A stretch of 64,000 nucleotides of DNA from Bog-756 sp963745955 (GCA_963745955.1 CAVUZI010000005.1:186001-250000), one strand, 5' to 3'. Positions 1 to 9,207 are shown, numbered from the stretch's first letter. The notes: a model not told the origin generated them from the sequence alone. Numbers and translations: made by a program.

Positions 1-672
1 CCGAGCGCAGCAGTTCGAGGATCTCGTTCCTCCGGCGCACCAACGACCGGCCGGTGGGCTCCTCCCCGAAGGCCCGGAGCACCTCGACCTCGGTCAGCAT
101 GCCGATCACGGTGGAGTAGATAGCCAGAAGGAGCAGCCTCGGCTCGTGGCGCCGCATGTGGCCGGCGTCCATCTCCGCCTCGAGGAATTCCGTCGCCCGG
201 GCGACCAGCGGCTCGAGCGCGGCCACCAGGCGGGTGGCCGCCGGGGTGCCGGCCCGGCCCATCTCGCGGACGAGGCCGAGCAGTTCGGGCCGGCGGGCGG
301 CCAGTCGGAACACCGAGCGCACCACCGCCTCCACCCGGGACCAGCCGGTGCCGGCCCGGGTCAGCGACTCCTCCAACGCGGCCGACAGTTCGATGGCGCT
401 CCGATCGATGACCGCCTCGAGGAGGACCTCCTTGGAGGGGAACCAGTACAGAATGGTCTGCTTGCGGATCTCGAGGCCGGCGGCCAGGGTGTCGAGTGAC
501 GACGCGTCGTAGCCCCGGGTGGCGAACGAGGCCAGGGCGGCGTCCAGTATCCGCTCGGAGGTCGTCGCCGCCCCCGTTCCGGGCCGTTCCGACGGCCGGG
601 ACCCGGCGGGGTCGGCTCCGATCCCGTCCCGGGCTCTGCTGTCCTCCGATGCTCGACCCGGTCACTTACCAT
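1..672 (-). CDS. TetR-family transcriptional regulator, frameshifted and cut by the window edge
   Basis: The minus strand encodes a TetR N-terminal helix-turn-helix (SERILDAALASFATRGYDA, then a segment ending in WFPSKEVLLEAV), followed by a helical ligand domain that runs off the left edge. The recognition helix and WFPSKE turn are typical of the family. The only good start is the ATG at 672-670, but it reads in a different frame from the HTH. One single-base frame break is therefore needed near 560, inside a G/C-rich run. The gene is divergent from the reductase operon at 689, and a perfect palindrome covers its start codon, so it probably represses itself and that operon. The ligand is unknown; an acyl-CoA would fit the neighbours. 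TetR identity is firm, and the exact N-terminus is not. Confidence 0.8.
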
Positions 673-678
673 ATGGTA
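667..678. promoter_or_regulatory. 12-bp perfect palindrome, probable TetR operator
   Basis: TACCATATGGTA is a perfect inverted repeat. It covers the ATG of the minus-strand TetR gene (672-670) and ends 10 bp before the GTG of the plus-strand reductase (689). A TetR dimer bound here would block both transcripts. Palindrome and position are seen directly; the binding partner is inferred. Confidence 0.55.
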
Positions 679-688
679 GACAGATCCG

Positions 689-3133
689 GTGACCCGCGTC
701 CGTGATTCGCTGAGGGGCAAGCAGTTCTTCATCACCGGCGCCACCGGGTTCCTGGGAACGGCCCTGGTCGAACGGTTGTTGCGCACCGTTCCCGACAGCC
801 GGGTGGTGCTGCTCATCCGTCCGGGGCGCCGGACGACGCCACAGCAGCGGGCCACCCGGGAGATCCTGAAGAACGACTGCTTCGACCGCTTGCGGGCGGA
901 GCACGGTGACCGCTTCGAGGCAGACGTGGCCTCCCGGGTGTCCTCGGTGGCCGGCGACGTGGCCACCGACGGCCTGGGCCTCGACGACGAGGGGATGCAG
1001 CTGCTCTCCGAGTGCGACATCGTCGTGCACTCGGCCGCCACCGTCAGCTTCGACTCGCCCCTCGACACCGCCGTCGAGGTCAACCTGCTGGGACCGTCGC
1101 GGGTGGCCTCGGCGATGGCGGTGGCCCGGCAGCGGGCCCGCGGACGAGGGGCGGGCGGGGCCGGTCCACTTCCTGCCCGTCTCCACCGCCTACGTGGCCG
1201 GCACCCACCAGGGCGAGGCCAAAGAGGAGCTCATCGACGACAACCGGTTCAGCGTCGACGTGGACTGGCGGACCGAGGTCGATGCGGCCCGACGTCAGCG
1301 CAGCGACTTCGACGCCGAGTCGCGGGGCTCGGCCCGGCTGGCCGGGTTCGCCAAGCAGGCGCGCCGCGATCTGGGCGGTGCCGGGCTCCATCTGCTGGCC
1401 GAACGGGCCGAACGCCTGCGCGAGGACTGGGTCAAGAAGCAGATGGTCGCCTCGGGCCAGGCCCGGGCCCAGTCGCTCGGATGGCCCGACGCCTATCCCT
1501 ACACGAAGGCACTCGGCGAGCGTGCCCTGGTGTCACAGTTCGGGGACACCGTGCCGATGACCATCATCCGCCCCTCGATCATCGAGTCGGCCCTGGCCGA
1601 GCCGCGGCCCGGGTGGATACGCGGCTTCCGCATGGCCGAGCCGATCATCGTGTCCTACGCCCGCGGACTGCTCCGCGAGTTTCCCGGCGTGCCCGAAGGC
1701 GTGACCGACGTGATCCCGGTGGACCTGGTGGTGGCGGCCATCATCGCGGTGGCCGCCGAAGCGGTGGTGCGCCCGGTGGAGGAGTACCGGGGCCCGACCG
1801 TCTACCACGTCGCCTCCGGGGTCCGGAATCCCTTCCGCTACGGGCGCCTGGTGGACCTGGTCCAGGGGTGGTTCACCGAGCACCCCCTGTACGACGCCAC
1901 GGTCAGCCCATCGTCGTACCCGCGTGGTCCTTCCCGGGGAGAGGACGGGTCCAGCGCCAACTCACCCGGGCCAGCAAGGCCATGGACGTGGCCGAGAAGG
2001 TGGTCGGCTCGCTCCCCATCCGCGGCCGCCAGGCGACATGGGTGGCCGCCCTCGAGGAGAAGCACCTGCTGGCCGACCGGGCCCTCGGCTACGTCGAGCT
2101 CTACGGGGCCTACACCGAGACCGAGGCCCGCTACCGCGTCGACCGCCTCATGGCCCTGTGGGACCGGATGGACGGGGACGACCGCCGGTCGTTCTGCCTC
2201 GACCCCGCCGCGGTGGACTGGGACTCCTACGTGCCGGACATCCACCTTCCCTCGGTCATCGAGCACGCTCGGGTGCGGACGGCGCCGGGCCGGTCCAACC
2301 AGCCCAGCCGGGCCGACCGGGCCCGCCAGGCCATCCTCTCCCCCGACCGCCACCTGGCCGCCTTCGATCTCGAGAACACCCTCATCGCCTCGAACGTCGT
2401 CGACTCCTACGCCTGGCTGGCCTCCCGTCATCTGCCCGTCGCCGAACGGGCGGCCTTCGTGGCCGATCTGTTGCGCGAGGCGCCGGCCCTGCTCGTGCTC
2501 GACCGACGCGACCGGGGGGACTTCCTGCGCACGTTCTACCGTCGTTACGAGGGAGCTCCGGTCGACCGCCTCCGGGACGACGGGTGGGAGCTCTTCTCCG
2601 ATCTGCTGCTGGCCAAGTCGTTCCCGGCCGGCATCGCCCGGGTCCGCCGGCACCGGGCCCTCGGTCACCGCACCATCCTGATCACCGGCGCCCTCGACCT
2701 GGTGGTCGAGCCCCTGCGACCGCTCTTCGACGACATCGTCTGCGCCCGCCTGGGCCAGGCCGACGGAAAGTTCACCGGCCGACTCGACGTGCTGCCCCCC
2801 ATCGGAGAGGCGCGTGCCCTGGTGCTCGGCGACTACGCCGAGGCCGAGGGGCTCGAGCTGGACGAATCGATGGCCTATGCCGACTCGGCCAGCGACCTGC
2901 CCATGTTGGAGGCGGTGGGCTTTCCGGTGGCCGTCAATCCCGAGGCCAAGCTGGCCGCCATCGCCAGGCGGCGGGGCTGGCACGTCGAGCACTGGACCAA
3001 GGCCGACGGCGGGGCGGAGCCGCCACTCCCCCTCGGCCCGCTCGACCGGCGGGGCACGCGGCGTCGCGGCTGCTCGAGCCAGGCGGCCCTGGCCGGGGCG
3101 ATCCGCCGGTCGGCGGCGGATGCGCGCCGATGA
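689..3133 (+). CDS. Fatty acyl-CoA reductase (NAD-binding_4/SDR) fused to a HAD-IB phosphatase-like domain; two compensating frame breaks
   Basis: About 814 residues once the frame is repaired. Residues 1 to about 400 form an extended SDR acyl-CoA reductase domain, with the nucleotide loop GATGFLG near residue 17 and a YPYTK active-site motif near 269. This is the family that reduces fatty acyl-CoA to aldehyde or alcohol. Residues from about 555 on form a HAD-IB domain. It has motif I FDLENT, a motif II-like ITGA and motif IV DSASDLPML. Motif I has Glu where the usual second Asp (acid/base) sits. The protein changes frame near 1140 and returns near 1950, with family-like sequence throughout, so these are probably consensus indels. 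GTG 689 is the start that includes the nucleotide loop. The stop overlaps the next ATG (ATGA). It heads a four-gene operon. Confidence 0.8.
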   Translation: MTRVRDSLRGKQFFITGATGFLGTALVERLLRTVPDSRVVLLIRPGRRTTPQQRATREILKNDCFDRLRAEHGDRFEADVASRVSSVAGDVATDGLGLDDEGMQLLSECDIVVHSAATVSFDSPLDTAVEVNLLGPSRVASAMAVARQRARGRGAGGAGPLPARLHRLRGRHPPGRGQRGAHRRQPVQRRRGLADRGRCGPTSAQRLRRRVAGLGPAGRVRQAGAPRSGRCRAPSAGRTGRTPARGLGQEADGRLGPGPGPVARMARRLSLHEGTRRACPGVTVRGHRADDHHPPLDHRVGPGRAAARVDTRLPHGRADHRVLRPRTAPRVSRRARRRDRRDPGGPGGGGHHRGGRRSGGAPGGGVPGPDRLPRRLRGPESLPLRAPGGPGPGVVHRAPPVRRHGQPIVVPAWSFPGRGRVQRQLTRASKAMDVAEKVVGSLPIRGRQATWVAALEEKHLLADRALGYVELYGAYTETEARYRVDRLMALWDRMDGDDRRSFCLDPAAVDWDSYVPDIHLPSVIEHARVRTAPGRSNQPSRADRARQAILSPDRHLAAFDLENTLIASNVVDSYAWLASRHLPVAERAAFVADLLREAPALLVLDRRDRGDFLRTFYRRYEGAPVDRLRDDGWELFSDLLLAKSFPAGIARVRRHRALGHRTILITGALDLVVEPLRPLFDDIVCARLGQADGKFTGRLDVLPPIGEARALVLGDYAEAEGLELDESMAYADSASDLPMLEAVGFPVAVNPEAKLAAIARRRGWHVEHWTKADGGAEPPLPLGPLDRRGTRRRGCSSQAALAGAIRRSAADARR

Positions 3134-4365
3134 AGGCCCTGGTCCTCGAGCGTAACCTGCCGCGTTTCGCCGCCTCGCGCCTGGCCTCGGTCTTCGGCTC
3201 GGGCCGGGGTGCCGGACTCGGACCCCTGCAACTGCTCGACGCCGACGAGCCCGCGCTTCCGGCCGACGACTGGTTCCATCTCCGACCCCTCCTGTCGGGG
3301 ATCTGCGGGTCGGACCTGGCCACCCTGGACGGCCGCAGCTCCCGCTACTTCGAGGACATGGTCAGCTTCCCCTTCGTGCCCGGGCACGAGGTGGTGGGTG
3401 TGCTCGACGCCGGTGGGACCGATCACGCCGGGCGGGAACTGGACCCGGGCACGAGGGCGGTCATCGAGCCGGTCCTCGGCTGTGCCCCCCGCCATATCCG
3501 CCCGCTCTGCCCCCAGTGCGCGCGGGGACACACCGGGCTGTGCGGGAACGTGGCGTTCGGCGACATCGATCCCGGCCTCCAGACCGGGTTCTGCGCCGAC
3601 ACCGGCGGCGGTTGGTCCCACGCCGGCCTCGCAGCGCACGCCTCACAGCTCCACGCCGTCCCGGCGGGCTTCTCCGACGAGGACGGCGTCATGGTCGAGC
3701 CCACCGCCTGTGCGGTCCACGCCGTCCTGTCGGCCGGCATCGCCGGCGGGGACACGGTCGCCGTCGTCGGCGCCGGGACCCTGGGACTGGCCGTGGTCGC
3801 GGCCCTGGACCACCTCGTCCGACCGGAGTCGCAGTGCACGGTGATGGTCGGGGCCAAGCACCCGCACCAGGCGCGCACGGCCGAGCGGCTCGGTGCCGAC
3901 ACGGTGGTGGCTCCCGACCAGCTGGCCCGGGCCGTACGCCGCCGGTCGGGCTCGCTGGTGCTGGCCGGCCGCCTCACCAACGGTGCCGACGTGGTCCTCG
4001 ACTGTGTCGGCACCTCCGAGTCGCTGACCCATTCGCTGGCCATGGTGCGACCCCGGGGCCGGGTGGTGCTCGTCGGCATGCCCGGCCGGGTCTCGATCGA
4101 TCTGGCGCCGCTGTGGCACCGCGAGCTGAGCGTTGTCGGTGCCTACGCCTACGGCACCGAGGTCTCCCCCGCCGGCGCCGACGCCGGCCGCACGTTCGAC
4201 CTGGCCATCGGGCTGGTGGCCTCCGCCGGGCTCGGCTCGCTGGTCAGCGCGGCGTACCCGCTGGAACGGTACGAGGAGGCCATCGGGCACGCCGGTGCCG
4301 CCGGCCGACGGGGCGCGGTGAAGGTGGTCTTCGACCTACGCAAGCCGAAAGGAAGCACCCGATGA
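3130..4365 (+). CDS. Zinc-dependent medium-chain alcohol dehydrogenase
   Basis: A 411-residue MDR-superfamily protein. GICGSDLATLDG near residue 57 supplies the catalytic-zinc cysteine, and GHEVVG near 86 is the zinc-ligand motif. The cysteine cluster around CPQCARGHTGLC (about 127-138) resembles the structural-zinc lobe. GAGTLGLAVVA near 215 is the NAD(P) Rossmann loop. It should interconvert an alcohol and an aldehyde or ketone. Given the upstream acyl-CoA reductase, a long-chain alcohol/aldehyde step is plausible but inferred. The ATG overlaps the stop of the reductase (ATGA), and its own stop overlaps the next ATG, so translation is coupled. No frame problem is seen. Confidence 0.88.
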   Translation: MKALVLERNLPRFAASRLASVFGSGRGAGLGPLQLLDADEPALPADDWFHLRPLLSGICGSDLATLDGRSSRYFEDMVSFPFVPGHEVVGVLDAGGTDHAGRELDPGTRAVIEPVLGCAPRHIRPLCPQCARGHTGLCGNVAFGDIDPGLQTGFCADTGGGWSHAGLAAHASQLHAVPAGFSDEDGVMVEPTACAVHAVLSAGIAGGDTVAVVGAGTLGLAVVAALDHLVRPESQCTVMVGAKHPHQARTAERLGADTVVAPDQLARAVRRRSGSLVLAGRLTNGADVVLDCVGTSESLTHSLAMVRPRGRVVLVGMPGRVSIDLAPLWHRELSVVGAYAYGTEVSPAGADAGRTFDLAIGLVASAGLGSLVSAAYPLERYEEAIGHAGAAGRRGAVKVVFDLRKPKGSTR

Positions 4366-5951
4366 GCCCCAGGCCCGGATTCGTGCTCGACGTCGACCGT
4401 TCCACGCCGCCCACGCTGTTCTGGCACGGCGAGCGGTTCAGCCTCGAGCGGCTGCCCGAAGGCAGCAGGGTCGTCTACGCACCCGAGCCCATCGATCCGT
4501 TGACCGACGCGCCGGCGGCCATCCGCTCGGCGCTCAACCATCCGGTGGGCGATCGGGACCCGTTGCCCGCACTCTTGCGCCCGGGGATGAAACTGACCAT
4601 CGCCTTCGACGACATCTCGCTGCCCCTGCCGCCCATGGAGCGGCCCGACATCCGCCAGATGGTCATCGAGCAGGTCCTCGACATGGCTGCCGATGCCGGC
4701 GTGGACGACGTGGCGCTGATCGTGGCCCTCGCTCTTCATCGACGGATGACCGAGGCCGAGCTCCGGCACGCCCTCGGCGATCGCATCTACGACGCATTCG
4801 CGCCCAACGGCCTGCTCACCCAACACGACGCCGAGGACCCCGACGCACTGGTCCATCTGGGCCTGACCGACCAGGGCGAGGACGTGGAGATCAACAAGCG
4901 GGCCGCGGAGAGCGACCTCCTGGTCTACGTCAACATCAACCTGGTGGCCATGGACGGTGGGCACAAAAGCGTGGCCACCGGTCTGGCCAGCTACAAGAGC
5001 CTCCGCCACCACCACAACCCGCTCACCATGCAGAAGAGCCGGTCGTTCATGGACCAGCACCGCTCGGAGCTGCACTCCTCCAACTGGCGCATGGGCAGGC
5101 TGATCGCCGACAGCGGCGTCACCGTCTTCCAGATCGAGACGACCCTCAACAACGATACCTTCCCGCCCGCCTTCGACTTCCTGCAGAAGCGCGAGTGGGA
5201 GTGGGGGGCCAAGGACCGCCTCGGCTACCTGGCCTCGTCGAAGGCCCTGAACCGGACCCCGCCGCGTCTCGCCCGCCAGATCTTCCAGTCGGTGAAGGCC
5301 CCCCACCGCATGACCTCGGTGCAGGCCGGCGAGGTCGAGGCCGTCCACGCCCTGACCACCGAACGCGTCTGGGAGCAACAGGGTGTCCCGGTCGCCGGCC
5401 AGTCGGACATCTTGACGATGGGCCTCCCCTACATCAGCCCCTACAACGTGAACTCGATCCTCAACCCGATCCTGGTGGCCTGCCTCGGGTTGGGATACTT
5501 CTTCAACCTCTACCGCGGGAAGCCGCTGGTCCGGGAGGGCGGCGTGCTCATCATGACCCATCCCACCCCGTGGGAGTTCAACCCGGTGCACCATCCGAGC
5601 TACATCGACTTCTTCGAGCAGGTCCTGACCGAGACCACCGATCCGATCGAGGTGGCCGACCGGTTCGAGGAGTCCTTCGCCACCGACCCGTGGTACATCC
5701 ATCTCTACCGCACCGGTCACGCGTATCACGGCGTCCACCCGTTCTACATGTGGTACTGGTGTGCCCACGCCCTGCAACACCTCGGTGCGGTCATCGTGGT
5801 CGGCGGTGACAGCGCCTCGGTCCACCGGCTCGGGTTCCGGGCCGCGTCGACCCTGGCCGACGCCTTGGAGATGGCCCAAGACGTGGTGGGCCGGTCGCCC
5901 TCGTTGATCCACCTCCACGCGCCGCCGATCCTGATGGCCGACGTGCAGTGA
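4362..5951 (+). CDS. LarA-like (lactate racemase N-terminal, DUF2088) protein
   Basis: A 529-residue cytoplasmic protein matching the actinobacterial branch of the lactate-racemase-domain family. Hallmarks are IAFDDISLPLPPM near residue 83, VNINLVAMDGGHKSVATG near 190, LPYISPYNVNSILNP and DPWYIHLYRTG. True LarA uses a nickel-pincer nucleotide made by LarB, LarC and LarE to racemise a 2-hydroxyacid by hydride transfer. None of those maturation genes is in this window, so the substrate and even nickel use are open. Its fixed place between an alcohol dehydrogenase and an acyltransferase argues for a hydroxy-lipid step rather than lactate metabolism. Start ATG overlaps the previous stop, and its stop overlaps the next GTG. 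Confidence 0.8.
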   Translation: MSPRPGFVLDVDRSTPPTLFWHGERFSLERLPEGSRVVYAPEPIDPLTDAPAAIRSALNHPVGDRDPLPALLRPGMKLTIAFDDISLPLPPMERPDIRQMVIEQVLDMAADAGVDDVALIVALALHRRMTEAELRHALGDRIYDAFAPNGLLTQHDAEDPDALVHLGLTDQGEDVEINKRAAESDLLVYVNINLVAMDGGHKSVATGLASYKSLRHHHNPLTMQKSRSFMDQHRSELHSSNWRMGRLIADSGVTVFQIETTLNNDTFPPAFDFLQKREWEWGAKDRLGYLASSKALNRTPPRLARQIFQSVKAPHRMTSVQAGEVEAVHALTTERVWEQQGVPVAGQSDILTMGLPYISPYNVNSILNPILVACLGLGYFFNLYRGKPLVREGGVLIMTHPTPWEFNPVHHPSYIDFFEQVLTETTDPIEVADRFEESFATDPWYIHLYRTGHAYHGVHPFYMWYWCAHALQHLGAVIVVGGDSASVHRLGFRAASTLADALEMAQDVVGRSPSLIHLHAPPILMADVQ

Positions 5952-6985
5952 CAGCCAGGAAGGGATCGTCCAACTCCCTGCGTCCCCGGCGGGCGGTCGC
6001 CGTCGACTCGGCCCTCGGCGGCGGCACGGGCCACGACCTGGCCGGCAGTCCCCTCGGACGGCTGTCGCCGTCGTCATTGGCGGCGCGGCTCGGCCGGGCC
6101 CGGTTTCCGGTCGCCCCCCCGAGCTGGCCCGAATCCGTGCCCCGGCCGGCCCCCGAGCCCGAGCTGGGTGCGCACTACGACACCGACTGGTCGCGCCGGT
6201 ACCCGGTGCGCCTGGCCCGGGCCATGGTGCTCGACAACGTGGCCCGGCCCCTCACCCGGGCGCTGGCCTCCCCGGTCATCCGGGGCGACGAAGGGCTCAC
6301 CGATCTCGAAACCCCGGTGATCTTCGCGGCCAACCACGCCAGCCATGTCGACACCGCCCTGCTGTTGAGCTCCCTCCCCCAGCGGTTCCGCCACCACACG
6401 GTGGTGGCCGCCGCGGCCGACTACTTCTTCGACCGCCGGTGGAAGGCCGACGCCTTTTCGTTCCTGCTCGCCGCCATCCCCATCGAGCGCACCAAGGTCA
6501 ACCGGCGGTCGGCCGAACTGGCCGGCGGGTTGCTGACCGACGGCTGGAACCTGATCATCTTCCCCGAGGGCGGCCGGTCCCCCGACGGATGGGCCCAGGA
6601 GTTCACCGGCGGCGCGGCCTACCTGGCCTCCCGTACCGGCGCCGCGGTCGTGCCGGTGCATCTCGACGGAACGCGCCACATCCTGCCCAAGGGCCGCAAG
6701 GGCCTCCGGCGGACCCGGACCACCATCACCTTCGGCACGCCCATGCGGCCCGGCGAGGACGAGAACGCCCGCCGGTTCGCGGTGCGCATCGAGGCCGCGG
6801 TGGCCACCATGGCCAACGAAGCCACCTCCGACTGGTGGACCGCCCGCAAGCAGGCCGCGGCCGGGACCACTCCCCCCCTTCAGGGACCGGACGCCGCAGC
6901 CTGGCGGCGTTCGTGGATGCTGGCCCCCGACCCCGGTCGACGGGACACCGACGACAGCGTCGAGTGGCCGAAGCGCGATCGCTGA
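5948..6985 (+). CDS. PlsC-type 1-acylglycerol-phosphate acyltransferase
   Basis: A 345-residue lysophospholipid acyltransferase-family protein. The catalytic motif NHASHVD lies near residue 129 and the substrate motif FPEGGRS near 205; both are diagnostic of PlsC-like enzymes. The first 75 residues are a low-complexity, Pro/Gly/Ala-rich extension. It should transfer an acyl group from acyl-CoA or acyl-ACP to a glycerophosphate-type or similar alcohol at the membrane. The GTG start overlaps the LarA-like stop (GTGA). Being last in the operon, it may esterify the product of the reductase and dehydrogenase. The exact acceptor is not predictable from sequence. Confidence 0.87.
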   Translation: MTARKGSSNSLRPRRAVAVDSALGGGTGHDLAGSPLGRLSPSSLAARLGRARFPVAPPSWPESVPRPAPEPELGAHYDTDWSRRYPVRLARAMVLDNVARPLTRALASPVIRGDEGLTDLETPVIFAANHASHVDTALLLSSLPQRFRHHTVVAAAADYFFDRRWKADAFSFLLAAIPIERTKVNRRSAELAGGLLTDGWNLIIFPEGGRSPDGWAQEFTGGAAYLASRTGAAVVPVHLDGTRHILPKGRKGLRRTRTTITFGTPMRPGEDENARRFAVRIEAAVATMANEATSDWWTARKQAAAGTTPPLQGPDAAAWRRSWMLAPDPGRRDTDDSVEWPKRDR

Positions 6986-7025
6986 GGGCAGGGTGCAGAT
7001 GCCGGTTCTCCGGTGCGGTGGCCGG

Positions 7026-7834
7026 TCATGGGCGCGGTGGCCGGTCAATCTCCGGAAGAAGGTGTTGCCCGCCGGTGTCCCGACGGCACCCAGTCGCTCG
7101 GTGCGCAGGGCCGTCTCCTCCTCGTCGTCCAGCGGGTCCAGGAGTGCCGGGCCCTCCGAGGTCGACAGGGCCCAGCCCAGCAGCAGATCGGCCAGTGCGA
7201 CGTTGCGGGCCAGGACCGGCCCGTGGAGATAGGTGCCGAGCACACGACCGGACCAGGCGCCCTCGGTCCGGTCGCCGCCTCCGTTGCCGACTCCCCTGAC
7301 CACCTCGGCCACCGGTCGTGACCCGGGGCCCACGGCGGTCACTGCGCTGTGGTTCTCGAAGCCGGTGAGCGTGGGCAGGCGCTGCCCGTCGGCCGGCCGC
7401 GGGGCGTCGCCGGTCGGTGTGGCCACCACCTCGCCCACGGCCCGAGCTCCGGTGCCCTTGCGGGTGGTGACATCGAGCAGCCCGAGACCCTCGTGCGGCT
7501 GGTCGTGACTGTCGGGGAAGGTCCGGCCGAGCAATTGGTAGCCGGCGCACACCCCGAGCACCACGGCGCCGTCCCCGACCGCCCGGTGCAGCGTGCCGTC
7601 CGCCCGCAGCGCCTCGGCCGACCGCACCTCGGGGCCGTCCTCCCCTCCCCCGATGCAGTAGATGTCGGCCGACGGGAGGGGCCGCCCCGAGTGGGCCTGG
7701 ATGAGCTCGGCGTCGATGCCGCGCCACGAGGCCCGGCGGGCCAGGACCAGCCCGTTCCCACCGTCGCCGTAGGTTCCCAACAGGTCGGGGAACACAACGG
7801 CGATGGTCAACGGGGAACGCCGACCGGAGGTCAC
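7026..7834 (-). CDS. gatD: GatD-like glutamine amidotransferase (lipid II amidation); 3' end uncertain
   Basis: A class I glutamine amidotransferase of the CobB/CobQ-like group. The nucleophile Cys is in GVCAGYQLLG near residue 95 and the catalytic His in YLHGP near 204. GatD frees ammonia from glutamine for MurT, which amidates the alpha-carboxyl of D-Glu in lipid II. The GTG start at 7834-7832 overlaps the MurT stop. Recognisable sequence ends around FFRRLTGHR near 7030. From there the frame stays open, antisense through plsC, to 6074, which is implausible; a one-base break near 7040 would give a stop at 7026 or 7045. The function call is strong and the C-terminus weak. Confidence 0.82.
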
Positions 7835-9207
7835 AGACGGCTCCGTAGCTCGGCGAACGCCGTGTAGTTGCCGAGGAAGTCGACCGGCGCCGCGCCCACA
7901 TGCTCCGTCCCGGGGCGACCGGCGACCCCGGACGGGCTGATGGCCATGGCCCGATCGAGGGCGGCCAGCGGATCCGGCACCACCGTGCAGGGCACCTCGG
8001 CATACCGGAGGCGCACAGCCAGGTCGAGGCGGCGGTCCCCGGTGGCCACCACCGGGCGGCCGGCCAGGCGCTCGAAGGGCACGTCCCAGAGCCAGCTGGT
8101 GTCGAGACCGTCGGCGATGCGGGCATTGATGGACAGCACCACGGGAGCGTCGCCGCGGCCGTCCTCCTCCAACAGGTCGAAGATGGCCGTCCAGCCGGCC
8201 GGGTTCTTGGCCAGCAGGAGCCGGACCGGATGGCCGTTCCGCACCGTCCGGGCGAACCTGCCCTCGACCTCGTCGACCCCGGACAGGCGGGCCAGCGCCA
8301 TGGACGCGGTCAGGGGTGGACCGGGGGCTCCCGGACTCCCGTCCCCGGCGGCCATGACCGGGGCGGCGATGGCCACCATCGCCGCATTGGCCCGGTTGAA
8401 CCGGCCCGGGAGCCGGATGTCGACCGGACAACGAGCGCCGTCTGCCGTCACCAGGTCCGTCCCATCCAGCCAGGCCACCCGCGCGGGGCGGGCGAACTCG
8501 CACCGGTCACAGGCCCAGCCCCCCTGCTCGTCGAAGTCGATCCCACCCCCGCAGGCGGGACAGCCGACCGCATCGTTGCGCCACACCTGGCCGGCTCCCA
8601 CCCACCTCACGTCCGGAGCAGTGGTGGCGGCCCAGACCACCATCGGATCGTCGGCATTGGCCACGACCACCGTGCCGTCCCCGTCGGGGCCGGTCGCACG
8701 CGGCAGCCCGGCCATGGCCGCCCGCCACCGGTCGACCAGCATCCGGACCTCCGAGATCCGGTCCAGTTGATCCCGCGACAGGTTGAGGAGCACCACCACC
8801 CGCGGCGACGTCTCGGCCATGAGCCGACCCAGGTACCCCTCATCCACCTCCAGAACCGCATCCGCCCCGGGCGGGGACCCGGCCAGGGCCGACACGTGCC
8901 CGGCGGGCATGTTGGCGCCGGTGTCGTTGGTGGCGACCGGGCCGGGCCGCTCGCCGGCCATGGCCGCGGCCAACATCCTGGTCGTCGTGGTCTTGCCGTT
9001 CGTCCCGCTGACCAGGGCCACCCTTCTGCCCCGGGCCAGCGTGGCCAGCAGCGTCGGGTCGAGGGCCAGGCCCACCCGCCCGCCGGCCACCGTGCCACGC
9101 CCCCGGCCGAGCGCCCTCGACAGCCGGTTGGAGAGCTTGAGGGCCTCGACGGCGAGCGCGGCCCGACCCGGGAGGGTATCCGGTGCCGGGCGGGCCGAGA
9201 CGTTCAC
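7831..9207 (-). CDS. murT: MurT-like lipid II isoglutaminyl synthase, ATPase subunit
   Basis: A 458-residue Mur-ligase-family protein. The ATP loop GTNGKTTTT lies near residue 66. The MurT-specific four-cysteine zinc ribbon (CPAC, then CDRC about 15 residues later) inserts around 213-233. The C-terminal domain contains LLAKNPAGW and FLGNYTAF. With GatD it converts D-Glu of the stem peptide to D-isoglutamine, a modification known from Gram-positives and mycobacteria. The GTG start at 9207-9205 overlaps the stop of the HAD-PlsC gene, and its own stop overlaps gatD. Pairing with a glutamine amidotransferase makes the assignment firm. Confidence 0.9.
   Translation of the reverse strand: MNVSARPAPDTLPGRAALAVEALKLSNRLSRALGRGRGTVAGGRVGLALDPTLLATLARGRRVALVSGTNGKTTTTRMLAAAMAGERPGPVATNDTGANMPAGHVSALAGSPPGADAVLEVDEGYLGRLMAETSPRVVVLLNLSRDQLDRISEVRMLVDRWRAAMAGLPRATGPDGDGTVVVANADDPMVVWAATTAPDVRWVGAGQVWRNDAVGCPACGGGIDFDEQGGWACDRCEFARPARVAWLDGTDLVTADGARCPVDIRLPGRFNRANAAMVAIAAPVMAAGDGSPGAPGPPLTASMALARLSGVDEVEGRFARTVRNGHPVRLLLAKNPAGWTAIFDLLEEDGRGDAPVVLSINARIADGLDTSWLWDVPFERLAGRPVVATGDRRLDLAVRLRYAEVPCTVVPDPLAALDRAMAISPSGVAGRPGTEHVGAAPVDFLGNYTAFAELRSRL

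Noticed and set aside
1924..4365. An 813-residue plus-strand protein beginning inside the reductase
   Set aside because: Only the portion from ATG 3130 is the alcohol dehydrogenase; the first 400 residues are an Arg/Pro/Gly-rich off-frame reading of the reductase.
6074..8503. One very long minus-strand protein covering gatD and the antisense of plsC
   Set aside because: Only the part from 7834 to about 7030 has family sequence; the rest mirrors a clear PlsC gene on the plus strand with its catalytic motifs.
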